A stretch of 64,000 nt of DNA from the NCBI RefSeq assembly GCF_003049705.1, contig NZ_PIRF01000002.1:124001-188000 (forward strand), read 5' to 3'. Origin of the DNA: Campylobacter concisus (GTDB taxonomy: Bacteria > Campylobacterota > Campylobacteria > Campylobacterales > Campylobacteraceae). Positions 46,014-54,039 of the stretch are shown in pieces. The first letter of the stretch is position 1, and every line of letters starts with the position of its first letter. Position numbers and translations under genes: made by a program. The notes below the pieces were generated by a model. That model saw only the letters and a list, made by a program, of their open reading frames with translations. It ran no database searches and had not been told where the DNA came from.

Positions 46014-46822
46014 TATCTCCCCTTTGAGAAATTCTTTATCAAGCAAAGCTCTTTTTTACTAAATCCAGCTTTTAAGCGATCTTGCTCATTGATCTCTCTA
46101 ACATTTTTAAATGAATTTGGATACAAACTTAAGATAATGTCAAAGTAGCTATTTTCGTCAATACCCTCTTTTTTACAAGCAAGCTTAAACCACTTATCGC
46201 CTTTATAAACATGAGAGACTTCCTCCTTTAATATGACTTTCAGGCACTCAATGAGCTCTTCATTTCCACCCTCGCCTTCAAGCCTTTTTATAATATGAGC
46301 GTTTGCATCAAGCCCATTTGCCTCCATATATCTTGGCAGTAGCGCCATACGGCTAGTTAGACTACTTGAAGTCTTTTGAAGTGCGATAAAAAGCCCATCA
46401 TGCACACTTAGCTCGCCGTATCTACCGCCTTGTTTTAAGAGCAAATTTTCTATCATGCAAAAGTGCCTGATCTCATCTTCAGCCACTTCTAGCCAGTCTT
46501 CATAAAATTCTCTTGGCAAATTTCTAAATCTATAACAAGCATCAAGCGCGATGTCAATAGCACTAAATTCAATATGAGCTACCGAATGGATAAAATTTAA
46601 ATTTTTATCTTTTGGCTTTACTTTTTTGTTTAACTCTTTCATGCTAACCACTTCACAAAATTTTGCGTAGCTAGGCGTTATTAGCTCATTTGGTTTAGAG
46701 CTTTCATAAAAATTTATATTAAAATCTCGTTTAAATTTCTCATAAAATAGCTCAAATTTTAAAAATTTAAGCTCAATCTCGCCTTCATTTAAAATTTCCC
46801 AAATTTCATCAAAAAAATTCAT
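46013..46822 (-). CDS. DUF455 ferritin-like protein
   Basis: 269 residues. Diiron-type helical signatures are readable: SVAHIEFSAIDIALDACYRF, then EVAEDEIRHFCMIENLL, and LKEEVSHVYKGDKWF, which give the Glu and His residues expected for a ferritin-like carboxylate-bridged site. The DUF455 family is related to the hydroxylase MiaE by fold; no substrate is known. It overlaps the phosphatase gene by one base, so the two are coupled. Confidence 0.8.
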   Translation of the reverse strand: MNFFDEIWEILNEGEIELKFLKFELFYEKFKRDFNINFYESSKPNELITPSYAKFCEVVSMKELNKKVKPKDKNLNFIHSVAHIEFSAIDIALDACYRFRNLPREFYEDWLEVAEDEIRHFCMIENLLLKQGGRYGELSVHDGLFIALQKTSSSLTSRMALLPRYMEANGLDANAHIIKRLEGEGGNEELIECLKVILKEEVSHVYKGDKWFKLACKKEGIDENSYFDIILSLYPNSFKNVREINEQDRLKAGFSKKELCLIKNFSKGR

Positions 46823-46930
46823 ATTTTCTCTTTATTTAAATCTGTATTTACGAGTATAAATTTATATAAATAAAGCTTAAAATTTGAGCCTAATATTTGT
46901 TTTAAAAGGTTTTTAGTAAAAATTTCTGAT

Positions 46931-47611
46931 TTATTTTGCTTTGCCATATCCAGCAAATCTATTTGCTGCCAAGCAACTTGAATTTGAGCACCTTACAAGG
47001 TAGCTATTTATCTCTTGATTTCCTTTTAGATGCACATTTTTTTGTTTTAGATTCATATAGCTATGAATTATCTTTCCGCCAGAATTATGTATAAATTTTA
47101 CCGTCTCATCGCCAAGAATAGCCGTAACTATGCCAACATGAGTGATATTTTTCTTATCTTTATTTTTTTGAACACCCTTGCCAAGAGTATTTGAGAAAAA
47201 TACAAGATCGCCTATTTTTGGATTTTTATGAGTAATTAAATTTTTACTTTCATAAAAATTATAGATCGCTTTTGACTTTCTACCGCCATTATCGTAGTAG
47301 CGATTTATTGTCTTTTCATCAAAATACATATTTTGATACTTTGCATTTACGATAGAAACAAATCCTGAGCAATCACCACCTGCTCTTGTATTTAGGTATT
47401 TTTTAAAAAAAGAACCAAATTTTTTATCTTCTCTATCATTATCTTCATCTATGATTTCGCCAATCATTTGCTCGCTAAAATCAACGCTTGAAGTTACGGT
47501 CTGATTTGTTTCATTTTGCGGAGTTGTCGGTTGATTAGAAGTAAAAGAACAACCTGTAAAAAATATAATGCTAAGTATAAAAAAGATTTTTTTATTTATT
47601 GAATTTGACAT
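46931..47611 (-). CDS. NlpC/P60-like lipoprotein
   Basis: 226 residues from the ATG at 47611 (GGATATAAAT upstream); an in-frame ATG at 47641 would give a longer N-terminus. A lipobox FFTGC places the lipid on Cys21. The C-terminal domain has the NlpC/P60 triad pattern: Cys81 in GGDCSGFVS, His158 in NITHVGIV, and a polar residue around FIHNSGG. Probably a cell-wall endopeptidase or amidase on the inner face of the outer membrane. It appears to be transcribed alone. Confidence 0.78.
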   Translation of the reverse strand: MSNSINKKIFFILSIIFFTGCSFTSNQPTTPQNETNQTVTSSVDFSEQMIGEIIDEDNDREDKKFGSFFKKYLNTRAGGDCSGFVSIVNAKYQNMYFDEKTINRYYDNGGRKSKAIYNFYESKNLITHKNPKIGDLVFFSNTLGKGVQKNKDKKNITHVGIVTAILGDETVKFIHNSGGKIIHSYMNLKQKNVHLKGNQEINSYLVRCSNSSCLAANRFAGYGKAK

Positions 47612-47709
47612 ATTTATATCCAAAAAATTTAGTGTTTGCAATTTTAACTTTTAAACGTAAATGAACCGGAAATAGTGCTTTGCTTTCTTTATTCTAAGTT
47701 AAAAAGCAA

Positions 47710-47715
47710 TATAAT
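47710..47715 (+). promoter_or_regulatory. Candidate -10 box for murA
   Basis: A perfect TATAAT, 37 nt ahead of the murA start codon in the divergent gap to the lipoprotein gene. The -35 region is not recognisable. Confidence 0.45.
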
Positions 47716-47751
47716 ATCGGCAAAAAACATATTTTCTTAAGGCAAAAAGCA

Positions 47752-49020
47752 ATGATGCACTATTTAAAGATAAAAGGAAATGCAAAACTAAGTGGCGAAG
47801 TAAAAATAAGCGGTGCTAAAAATGCTGCTCTACCGATCATCGCCCTAACCTTACTTGCAAAAAAAAGTGTAAATTTAACAAATATCCCAAATGTCGCTGA
47901 TATAAAAACGCTTTGCCAACTGCTAACTAATCTAGGAGCAAAGTGTGAATTTAAAGATGAAAACTCGCTAAGTATCGACACTAGCAGTGTAAATTCGACA
48001 ACGGCAAACTACGACATTGTTAGAAAGATGCGCGCTTCTATCTTGACACTTGGTCCGCTTCTAGCGCGCTTTGGACACTGCGAAGTGAGCCTACCTGGAG
48101 GATGTGCGATCGGACAAAGACCTATTGATCTGCATCTAAATGCACTCGAAAAAATGGGAGCAAATATCGAAATAAAGCAAGGCTATGTCGTCGCAACAGC
48201 ACCAAATGGACTAAAAGGTGCAAAGATCGTTTTTGATAAGATCACTGTAACTGGTAGCGAAAACATCATCATGGCAGCAGCCCTAGCTCACGGCACGACA
48301 GAGCTTTTTAACGTAGCACTTGAGCCTGAAGTGGTGCAAATTTGTGAAATTTTAGCAAATAGTGGCGTTAAAATAGAAGGCATCGGCACGAGCGAGCTAA
48401 AGATCACTGGCAGCGGTCAAAAGTTACTTGAAATTTGCGATATTGGGGTCATCCCTGATAGGATCGAAGCTGGCACATACCTTTGTGCTGGAGCTATAAC
48501 AAATAGCAAAATTTCAGTCACAAAGGCAAATGCAACCCATATGACAGCCATTTTAAATAAATTTGAAGAGATGGGCTTTGGTATCGAAGTAGACGGCGAC
48601 AAGATCACGATATTGCCAGCAAAAGAGATAAAACCAGTAGAGATAAGAACCACCGAGTATCCGGGCTTTCCGACAGATATGCAAGCTCAATTTATGGCGC
48701 TTTGCCTTGCGGCAAATGGCGTTAGCACGATAGATGAGAGACTTTTTGAAAACCGCTTTATGCACGTTAGTGAACTAGCTAGAATGGGCGCTGACATCCG
48801 CCTAAATGGACATATCGCAAGCGTTTACGCCCCTGCAAATTTAAATGCAGCAGACGTGATGGCGACTGACCTTAGAGCTAGCTCAGCCCTAATACTAGCC
48901 GCTCTCATCGCAAATGGCGAGAGCTTGGTGCATAGAATTTACCACCTTGATAGAGGCTATGAGAGGCTTGAGGAGAAATTTAAAAGCCTTGGAGCAAAAA
49001 TCGTTAGGCTTGAGGAGTAA
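47752..49020 (+). CDS. murA: UDP-N-acetylglucosamine 1-carboxyvinyltransferase MurA
   Basis: First committed enzyme of peptidoglycan synthesis; 422 residues. It shows the N-terminal [20 protein letters not shown], the catalytic Cys in [15 protein letters not shown] (the fosfomycin target residue is Cys, so intrinsic Asp-type resistance is not expected) and [13 protein letters not shown]. Two tandem ATGs (47752, 47755) follow AAGGCAAAAAGC. moeA follows after 2 bp, the same pairing as in C. jejuni. Confidence 0.96.
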   Translation: MMHYLKIKGNAKLSGEVKISGAKNAALPIIALTLLAKKSVNLTNIPNVADIKTLCQLLTNLGAKCEFKDENSLSIDTSSVNSTTANYDIVRKMRASILTLGPLLARFGHCEVSLPGGCAIGQRPIDLHLNALEKMGANIEIKQGYVVATAPNGLKGAKIVFDKITVTGSENIIMAAALAHGTTELFNVALEPEVVQICEILANSGVKIEGIGTSELKITGSGQKLLEICDIGVIPDRIEAGTYLCAGAITNSKISVTKANATHMTAILNKFEEMGFGIEVDGDKITILPAKEIKPVEIRTTEYPGFPTDMQAQFMALCLAANGVSTIDERLFENRFMHVSELARMGADIRLNGHIASVYAPANLNAADVMATDLRASSALILAALIANGESLVHRIYHLDRGYERLEEKFKSLGAKIVRLEE

Positions 49021-49022
49021 AA

Positions 49023-50183
49023 ATGCTAGTAAATGAGGCACTTGAAGCTTTAAAAGCTAAATTTAAACCAAAAAATGAGAGTGAAATTTTACCTCTTAGT
49101 GAGGCTCTTGGTAAAACATTAGCAAATGACGTGATGGCCGTCAAAGACTTGCCTTGCTTTGACAACTCAGCACTTGATGGATTTGCGGTCAAATTTGATG
49201 AAAAAGATAAACCTTATAAGATCATCGCAAGCGCCTTTGCAGGCGACAAAGAGCAGCTAAGCATCGGCAAAAATGAGTGCGTGAAGATAATGACAGGTGC
49301 TAAGATGCCAAAGGGTGCTGACACGGTCATGAGGTTTGAAGACTGCATCGTTGAGGGCGAGTTTGTAAAAGCGCCAGAGAAGCTTAAAAAAGGTGATGCC
49401 TACCGCTTTAAAGGCGAAGAGGCGAAAATAGGCGAAATTCTCCTAAAAAGTGGTGAGATTTTAAATACAAGAAGCGTGATGATGTTAGCGGCTCAGGGCA
49501 TAAGCTTTATAGATGTAAAAAAGCAGCCAAGCATTGCAGTTTACTCAAGCGGAAATGAGATCATTGAGCCTTGGCAAAGAGCGAGCGAAGATGAAATTTA
49601 CAACGCAAATGCCTTTGGCATAACCGCACTTTTAAGCTCCATAAGTCAAAAAAGCTCATATATTGGCATCATAAAAGATGAACTTAGCGCCGTAAAAGAG
49701 GCATTTTTAAACGCTGCGAACTACGATATTGTTATCTGCTCTGGCGGAGCAAGCGCTGGTGAGGCCGACTTTATGAAAATAGCTCTAAGCGAGCTTGGAT
49801 ACAGCGAAATTTTCTCACATCTTGACATAAGGCCTGGCAGACCTTGCAAGGCTTATGAAAAAAATGGCAAGCTTGTTTTTGTGCTCCCTGGAAATCCAAT
49901 GGCAGCATATCTATGCCTAATGATGCTTGTTTTACCACTTTTAAAAGACGAATGTTTTGTGACGCAAAAAGCAGCAAATGGTGAAAATTTAAAGGTAAAA
50001 TCTGGCAGAGCAAATGCAGTTTTTGGCAATGTAACTGATGGCAAATTTATAGCAACTGATGGCGGAAAATATGGTTCAGGTATGATAAATCATATCTTAA
50101 AGAGTGATTTTGTTTTGATAACTCGCCCAGATCAAAGTGAAATTTTACAAAATAGTGAAATTTCACTCATAAAACTTCCATAA
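49023..50183 (+). CDS. moeA: Molybdopterin molybdotransferase
   Basis: 386 residues. Inserts molybdate (or tungstate) into adenylated molybdopterin. Signatures: DNSALDGFAV at the N-terminal domain, GAKMPKGADTVMRFED, and the MPT-binding CSGGASAGEADF with LDIRPGRPCKAYEKNGKLVFVLPGNP in parts. GAGGAG lies at the end of murA. Molybdenum cofactor fits the nitrate, formate and TMAO reductases usual in this genus. A second Moco gene, mogA, lies at the other end of the window. Confidence 0.94.
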   Translation: MLVNEALEALKAKFKPKNESEILPLSEALGKTLANDVMAVKDLPCFDNSALDGFAVKFDEKDKPYKIIASAFAGDKEQLSIGKNECVKIMTGAKMPKGADTVMRFEDCIVEGEFVKAPEKLKKGDAYRFKGEEAKIGEILLKSGEILNTRSVMMLAAQGISFIDVKKQPSIAVYSSGNEIIEPWQRASEDEIYNANAFGITALLSSISQKSSYIGIIKDELSAVKEAFLNAANYDIVICSGGASAGEADFMKIALSELGYSEIFSHLDIRPGRPCKAYEKNGKLVFVLPGNPMAAYLCLMMLVLPLLKDECFVTQKAANGENLKVKSGRANAVFGNVTDGKFIATDGGKYGSGMINHILKSDFVLITRPDQSEILQNSEISLIKLP

Positions 50184-50186
50184 TCC

Positions 50187-50215
50187 TTGACAAATGAAAA
50201 ACAATCTGATAAAAT
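50187..50215 (+). promoter_or_regulatory. Sigma70-type promoter for tRNA-Gly (and flgA)
   Basis: TTGACA (50187-50192), exactly 17 bp, TAAAAT (50210-50215): the best -35/-10 pair in the window. Transcription should start near 50222, about 12 nt ahead of the tRNA. The ATG at 50194, which opens a long frame through the tRNA into flgA, lies in the spacer and would not be in this transcript. Confidence 0.7.
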
Positions 50216-50233
50216 GCGGACTTCATTTTGATT

Positions 50234-50308
50234 GCGGGAATAGCTCAGGGGTAGAGCACAACCTTGCCAAGGTTGGGGTCGCGAGTTCGAATCTCGTTTC
50301 CCGCTCCA
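50234..50308 (+). tRNA. tRNA-Gly (anticodon GCC)
   Basis: 75-nt cloverleaf including encoded CCA. Acceptor GCGGGAA/TTCCCGC, D-arm GCTC/GAGC, anticodon stem CAACC/GGTTG with loop TTGCCAA, T-arm GCGAG/CTCGT with loop TTCGAAT. It is followed with no gap by the flgA reading frame. Confidence 0.95.
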
Positions 50309-50316
50309 TCTTTTTT

Positions 50317-51180
50317 ATACTCATTTTTTTATTTTCCACAAAACTTTTTGCAAATGAAGTCAGCATCTATCCGATGTATTGCGTTGTAAATGACCAAATT
50401 TCACTTAGCACTTTTGGCTTTGATGGCGAAGACAATGAAATTTTAAACTTAGAGGGCAAAAGAGCTGCCAAGATAGATAGCAAAAAGCTCTATGAAATTC
50501 TAACAGCAAATTTTAAAGCATATAATGACAAAAGCGGTGGAAGCGTTGCCTTTGTGAAAAACTGCTCTATTATGGATGAGATTCAAATGCGATTTTTAAG
50601 ATCAATTAGCGATGAATATCCCGGTATCAGCATAAGTGATCTTAGCATCAGCCCACAAAATAAGCTTCCAACAAATTTCAAAGAGCTCTTCCTAAAAAAT
50701 ATCTTTTTAGGTGATCAAAATAGTCAAAAAGGTACATTTAGAGTATCATTTGAGGATGTTGATCTGAGTCTAAAAAGCATCTATTTTAAATTTAGCTTTA
50801 ACGCTAAGATGCCAGCCTTCATAGCAATAAATTCAATGAATACAAACCACATTTTAAGCCTGCTTGACTATCAGCCAACGATGATTGAGTTTGGCAAATG
50901 GCCAAAAGATGCACTTTCTAACTCAAATAGCTTAGCTCTTATAACAAAAGTGCAGATAAAAAGCGGTGAAATTTTAACCAAGCATCAGTTTAACGCCATA
51001 AGCTTAGTCAAAAAAGGTCAAATGCTAAATGCGGTTTTGAGCGAGGATGGCGTTAAGATAATAGCTGAGGTAAAGGCTCTTGAGGATGGAAATTTAGGTG
51101 ATATGATAAAGATAAGAACAAAAGATAATAAAATTTTACAGGCCACAGTTTCAGGTAAAGACGAGGCAGTGATAAGATGA
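50317..51180 (+). CDS. flgA: Flagellar P-ring assembly chaperone FlgA (start unclear, no AUG)
   Basis: About 287 residues. The C-terminal two thirds match FlgA/SAF: ALITKVQIKSGEILTKHQF, LVKKGQMLNAVLSEDGVKI and GDMIKIRTKDNKILQATVSG. Position before ubiX-coaD-tmk-hisS is as in C. jejuni flgA. A hydrophobic signal segment ending KLFA lies directly behind the tRNA-Gly CCA, yet no ATG, GTG or TTG exists in frame between the tRNA and this segment. I list ATA 50317 as a placeholder; ATC 50308 and ATT 50323 are alternatives. The next in-frame ATG (50374) would remove the signal peptide and has no Shine-Dalgarno. Product is firm, start is not. Confidence 0.78.
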   Translation: MLIFLFSTKLFANEVSIYPMYCVVNDQISLSTFGFDGEDNEILNLEGKRAAKIDSKKLYEILTANFKAYNDKSGGSVAFVKNCSIMDEIQMRFLRSISDEYPGISISDLSISPQNKLPTNFKELFLKNIFLGDQNSQKGTFRVSFEDVDLSLKSIYFKFSFNAKMPAFIAINSMNTNHILSLLDYQPTMIEFGKWPKDALSNSNSLALITKVQIKSGEILTKHQFNAISLVKKGQMLNAVLSEDGVKIIAEVKALEDGNLGDMIKIRTKDNKILQATVSGKDEAVIR

Positions 51181-51728
51181 AAAAGATAGTATTTGCAGCT
51201 ACCGGAGCAAGCGGGGCTGGACTCTTTTTAAAGCTTGTCAAGGCTGCCAAAGATAGTTGCGAGGCGCACGTCATAGTTAGTAAAAATGCCATGAAAGTTT
51301 TGGAAGCTGAGGAAAATTTGAAGCTAAATTTAGATGATCTTGGCATAAAAATTTATGATGATCAAGACCTTAGCACAGGCCCAGCGTCAGGCTCGTTTGG
51401 CACGGATGCGATGATTATAGCACCCTGCTCTACTAATACTTTGGCAAAGGTCGCAAACGGCATAAGTGACACGCTCATCACAAGGTCCGCAAGTGTTGCG
51501 CTAAAAGAGAGACAAACCCTAGTTTTGGGAGTTAGAGAGATGCCGTTTTCCACTATCGCGCTTTCTCAAATGCAGCTTCTCTCATCTCTTGGAGCCATCA
51601 TCGCGCCCCCAGTTTTAGGCTACTACGCAGATATAAAGAGCCTTGATGATATGGAAAATTTCATCATTGGCAAGTGGCTTGATGCTTTAAAAATCGAAAA
51701 TAATCTTTACAAAAGGTGGCAAATTTGA
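51177..51728 (+). CDS. ubiX: Flavin prenyltransferase UbiX
   Basis: 183 residues. Makes prenylated FMN for UbiD-type decarboxylases. Signatures: FAATGASGAGLFLKL at the N-terminus, IAPCSTNTLAKVANGI and LKERQTLVLGVREMPFSTIAL with LGAIIAPPVLGYY. The ATG overlaps the flgA stop (ATGA). The end overlaps coaD by four bases. Confidence 0.94.
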   Translation: MKKIVFAATGASGAGLFLKLVKAAKDSCEAHVIVSKNAMKVLEAEENLKLNLDDLGIKIYDDQDLSTGPASGSFGTDAMIIAPCSTNTLAKVANGISDTLITRSASVALKERQTLVLGVREMPFSTIALSQMQLLSSLGAIIAPPVLGYYADIKSLDDMENFIIGKWLDALKIENNLYKRWQI

Positions 51729-52195
51729 AAAAATCTTGCATCTATCCAGGGACATTTGATCCGATCACAAACGGCCATTTAGACGTCATCATAAGGGCTA
51801 CAAAAATTTTTGACAAAGTGATTGTCGCAGTTGCAAAAAGTGACAGCAAACAGCCGATGTTCGCACATGAAAAGCGTATAGAGATGGCAAAAGAGGCAGT
51901 TTGCGAGCTAAAAAACGTAAGCGTTCTTGGCTTTGATAACTTGCTTGTTGATTTTGCTAAATCGCATGGCATAAACACCGTCATCAGGGGTCTTCGCGCG
52001 GTTAGTGACTTTGAGTATGAGCTACAAATAGGCTATGCAAACGCTGCACTTTGGGACGAATTTGAGACAGTTTATCTTATGCCAAGCTTAAATAACGCCT
52101 TCATCTCAAGCTCGATAGTTCGCTCAGTTTTGCGCCACGACGGCGACGTGAGCAACCTAGTGCCAGCAAAAATTCTAAAAAATTTAAAGGCGTAA
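51725..52195 (+). CDS. coaD: Phosphopantetheine adenylyltransferase
   Basis: CoA biosynthesis, 156 residues from the TTG at 51725 (overlapping the ubiX stop, TTGA), preceded by AAAAGGTGG. A GTG at 51716 in the same frame would add three residues but has no well-spaced ribosome-binding site. Nucleotidyltransferase motif YPGTFDPITNGHLDVI and ISSSIVRSVLRHDG are the family hallmarks; IRGLRAVSDFEYE lies between them. Confidence 0.95.
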   Translation: MKKSCIYPGTFDPITNGHLDVIIRATKIFDKVIVAVAKSDSKQPMFAHEKRIEMAKEAVCELKNVSVLGFDNLLVDFAKSHGINTVIRGLRAVSDFEYELQIGYANAALWDEFETVYLMPSLNNAFISSSIVRSVLRHDGDVSNLVPAKILKNLKA

Positions 52196-52196
52196 A

Positions 52197-52784
52197 ATGT
52201 ATGTTTTATTTGAAGGAATTGACGGCGTTGGAAAGAGTACGCAGATAGAAATTTTAGCTTCTAAATTTAGCGATGCCATCGTCACAAAAGAGCCGGGCGG
52301 TACGCAGCTTGGTGAAAATTTGCGAGAAATTTTACTAAACTCAAGCATAAAAATAGGCAAAAGGGCTGAAATTTTACTCTTTTTAGCTGACAGGGCCGAG
52401 CATTTTGAAAAGCTAGTCGAGCCAAATTTAGATAGGCTCATTTTAAGCGACAGAGGCTTTATATCAGGCATCGCCTACGCTTTGGCAAATGATGAAAATT
52501 TAGATGAAAACGTACTTTTAGAGATTAATAAATTTGCGCTAAATGATAAATTTGCAGACAAAATAGTCTTTTTTGAAGCAAGTGCTGAGCTAATAAATGC
52601 ACGGCTAAAAAATAGAGGCACAAGCGATAAGATCGAAGCTCGCGGACTAGAGTATCTTTTAAAAGTGCAAATTTTAATGAAGCAAATTCTTATCAAAAAT
52701 AGCTTTGAAACGCTTTTTGTAGACGCGTCTAAAAGCATAGAGCTAATTTCAAAAGAGATAGAAAATTTTATAAATTTTAAGTAA
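52197..52784 (+). CDS. tmk: Thymidylate kinase
   Basis: 195 residues. Phosphorylates dTMP. P-loop FEGIDGVGKSTQIE, then TKEPGGTQLGENLREIL, LFLADRAEHFEKL and DRGFISGIAYA; the LID region is short. The start follows the coaD stop by one base. Confidence 0.95.
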   Translation: MYVLFEGIDGVGKSTQIEILASKFSDAIVTKEPGGTQLGENLREILLNSSIKIGKRAEILLFLADRAEHFEKLVEPNLDRLILSDRGFISGIAYALANDENLDENVLLEINKFALNDKFADKIVFFEASAELINARLKNRGTSDKIEARGLEYLLKVQILMKQILIKNSFETLFVDASKSIELISKEIENFINFK

Positions 52785-52812
52785 AATCACAAAAAATAAA
52801 AAGGATAATGCG

Positions 52813-54039
52813 ATGATAACGGCACTTCGTGGCATGAAAGATATGCTTCCAGCTCGCGCAAAACTTTACGCACAGATAATCAAAACCTGCGAGGAAGTCG
52901 CAAAAAACTACGGATATGAGCAAATTTTGACCCCGCACCTCGAGGAGACAGCGCTTTTTAAAAGAAGTGTCGGCGAGAGTAGTGATATCGTGGGTAAAGA
53001 GATGTATCAGTTTGAAGACAAAGGCGGAAACGACGTTTGCTTGCGTCCTGAGGGCACAGCTGGCGTGGTTAGAGCCTTTATCGAGGCAAAACTTGACAGA
53101 GCAAATGTGACAAAACGCTGCTTTTATCACGGCTCGATGTTTCGCTACGAACGCCCACAAAAAGGCCGTTTAAGAGAGTTTCACCAGTTTGGCTGCGAGT
53201 GCTTTGGCGAGGGTAGCGTCTATGAAGATGCGAGCATTATCTTGATGGTGAGCGAAATTTTTAACAGACTAAACATAAAAACAACCCTAAAAATAAACTC
53301 CCTTGGCGACGAGAGCTCGATGAAGTCTTACAAAGAAAAGCTTGTTAAATTTCTAGATGAAAATGACGACAGGATTTGCGAGGACTGTAAAAGACGCAAG
53401 CTTTTAAATCCTATCCGCGTGCTTGACTGCAAGGTTGAGAGTTGCCAAGAAATTTATAAAAATGCCCCAGTGATCACTGATAACTTAAGCGATGAGGCGC
53501 AGGCTGATTTTGCAAAATTGCAAGAAATTTTAACGGCAAATGGCGTTAAATTTGAGATAGACACTAAGCTCGTTCGTGGACTAGACTACTACTGCAAAAC
53601 GGCGTTTGAGTTTATAAGCAACGAGATCGGCTCACAAAGTGCGGTTGCTGGTGGGGGCAGATACGACAGACTTGTCGAGTACCTTGGCGGTAGAGCAAGT
53701 TATGGCGTTGGATTTGCGATGGGCGTTGAGAGGATAATGGAAATTTTAGGTGAAGCCGATGATGAGCGAGCCGGAATTTATCTTTGCGCGCTTGATGCGC
53801 CAAATTTAGACTTTGTCTATGCTCTTGGTTCAAAGCTTCGCAAAAAATATCATGTTGAAATTTCTTATGAAGCTAAAAAACTTCAAAAACATCTGCAAAA
53901 TGCCGACAATAAAAATGCAAAAATTTTCCTTTGCGTGGGCGAAAATGAGATGAAAGAGAATAAAATTTGGTATAAAAATTTAGAGACCAAAGATGAAAAA
54001 ACGATAAATTTAGATGAGCTTGAAAAGGAGCTGGGATGA
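52813..54039 (+). CDS. hisS: Histidyl-tRNA synthetase
   Basis: 408 residues, class II synthetase. Motif 1 region, then LRPEGTAGVVRAFIE and motif 2 HGSMFRYERPQKGRLREFHQFG in parts; histidine-specific LVRGLDYYCKTAFEF and AVAGGGRYDRLVEYLGG with GFAMGVERI (motif 3). An anticodon-binding C-domain is present. AAAAAGGATAATGCG precedes the ATG. Confidence 0.96.
   Translation: MITALRGMKDMLPARAKLYAQIIKTCEEVAKNYGYEQILTPHLEETALFKRSVGESSDIVGKEMYQFEDKGGNDVCLRPEGTAGVVRAFIEAKLDRANVTKRCFYHGSMFRYERPQKGRLREFHQFGCECFGEGSVYEDASIILMVSEIFNRLNIKTTLKINSLGDESSMKSYKEKLVKFLDENDDRICEDCKRRKLLNPIRVLDCKVESCQEIYKNAPVITDNLSDEAQADFAKLQEILTANGVKFEIDTKLVRGLDYYCKTAFEFISNEIGSQSAVAGGGRYDRLVEYLGGRASYGVGFAMGVERIMEILGEADDERAGIYLCALDAPNLDFVYALGSKLRKKYHVEISYEAKKLQKHLQNADNKNAKIFLCVGENEMKENKIWYKNLETKDEKTINLDELEKELG

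Noticed and set aside
50194..50320. Long reading frame starting MKNN that would extend flgA upstream through the tRNA-Gly gene
   Set aside because: The ATG lies in the spacer of a sigma70-type promoter (TTGACA-N17-TAAAAT) and the frame reads through a complete tRNA.
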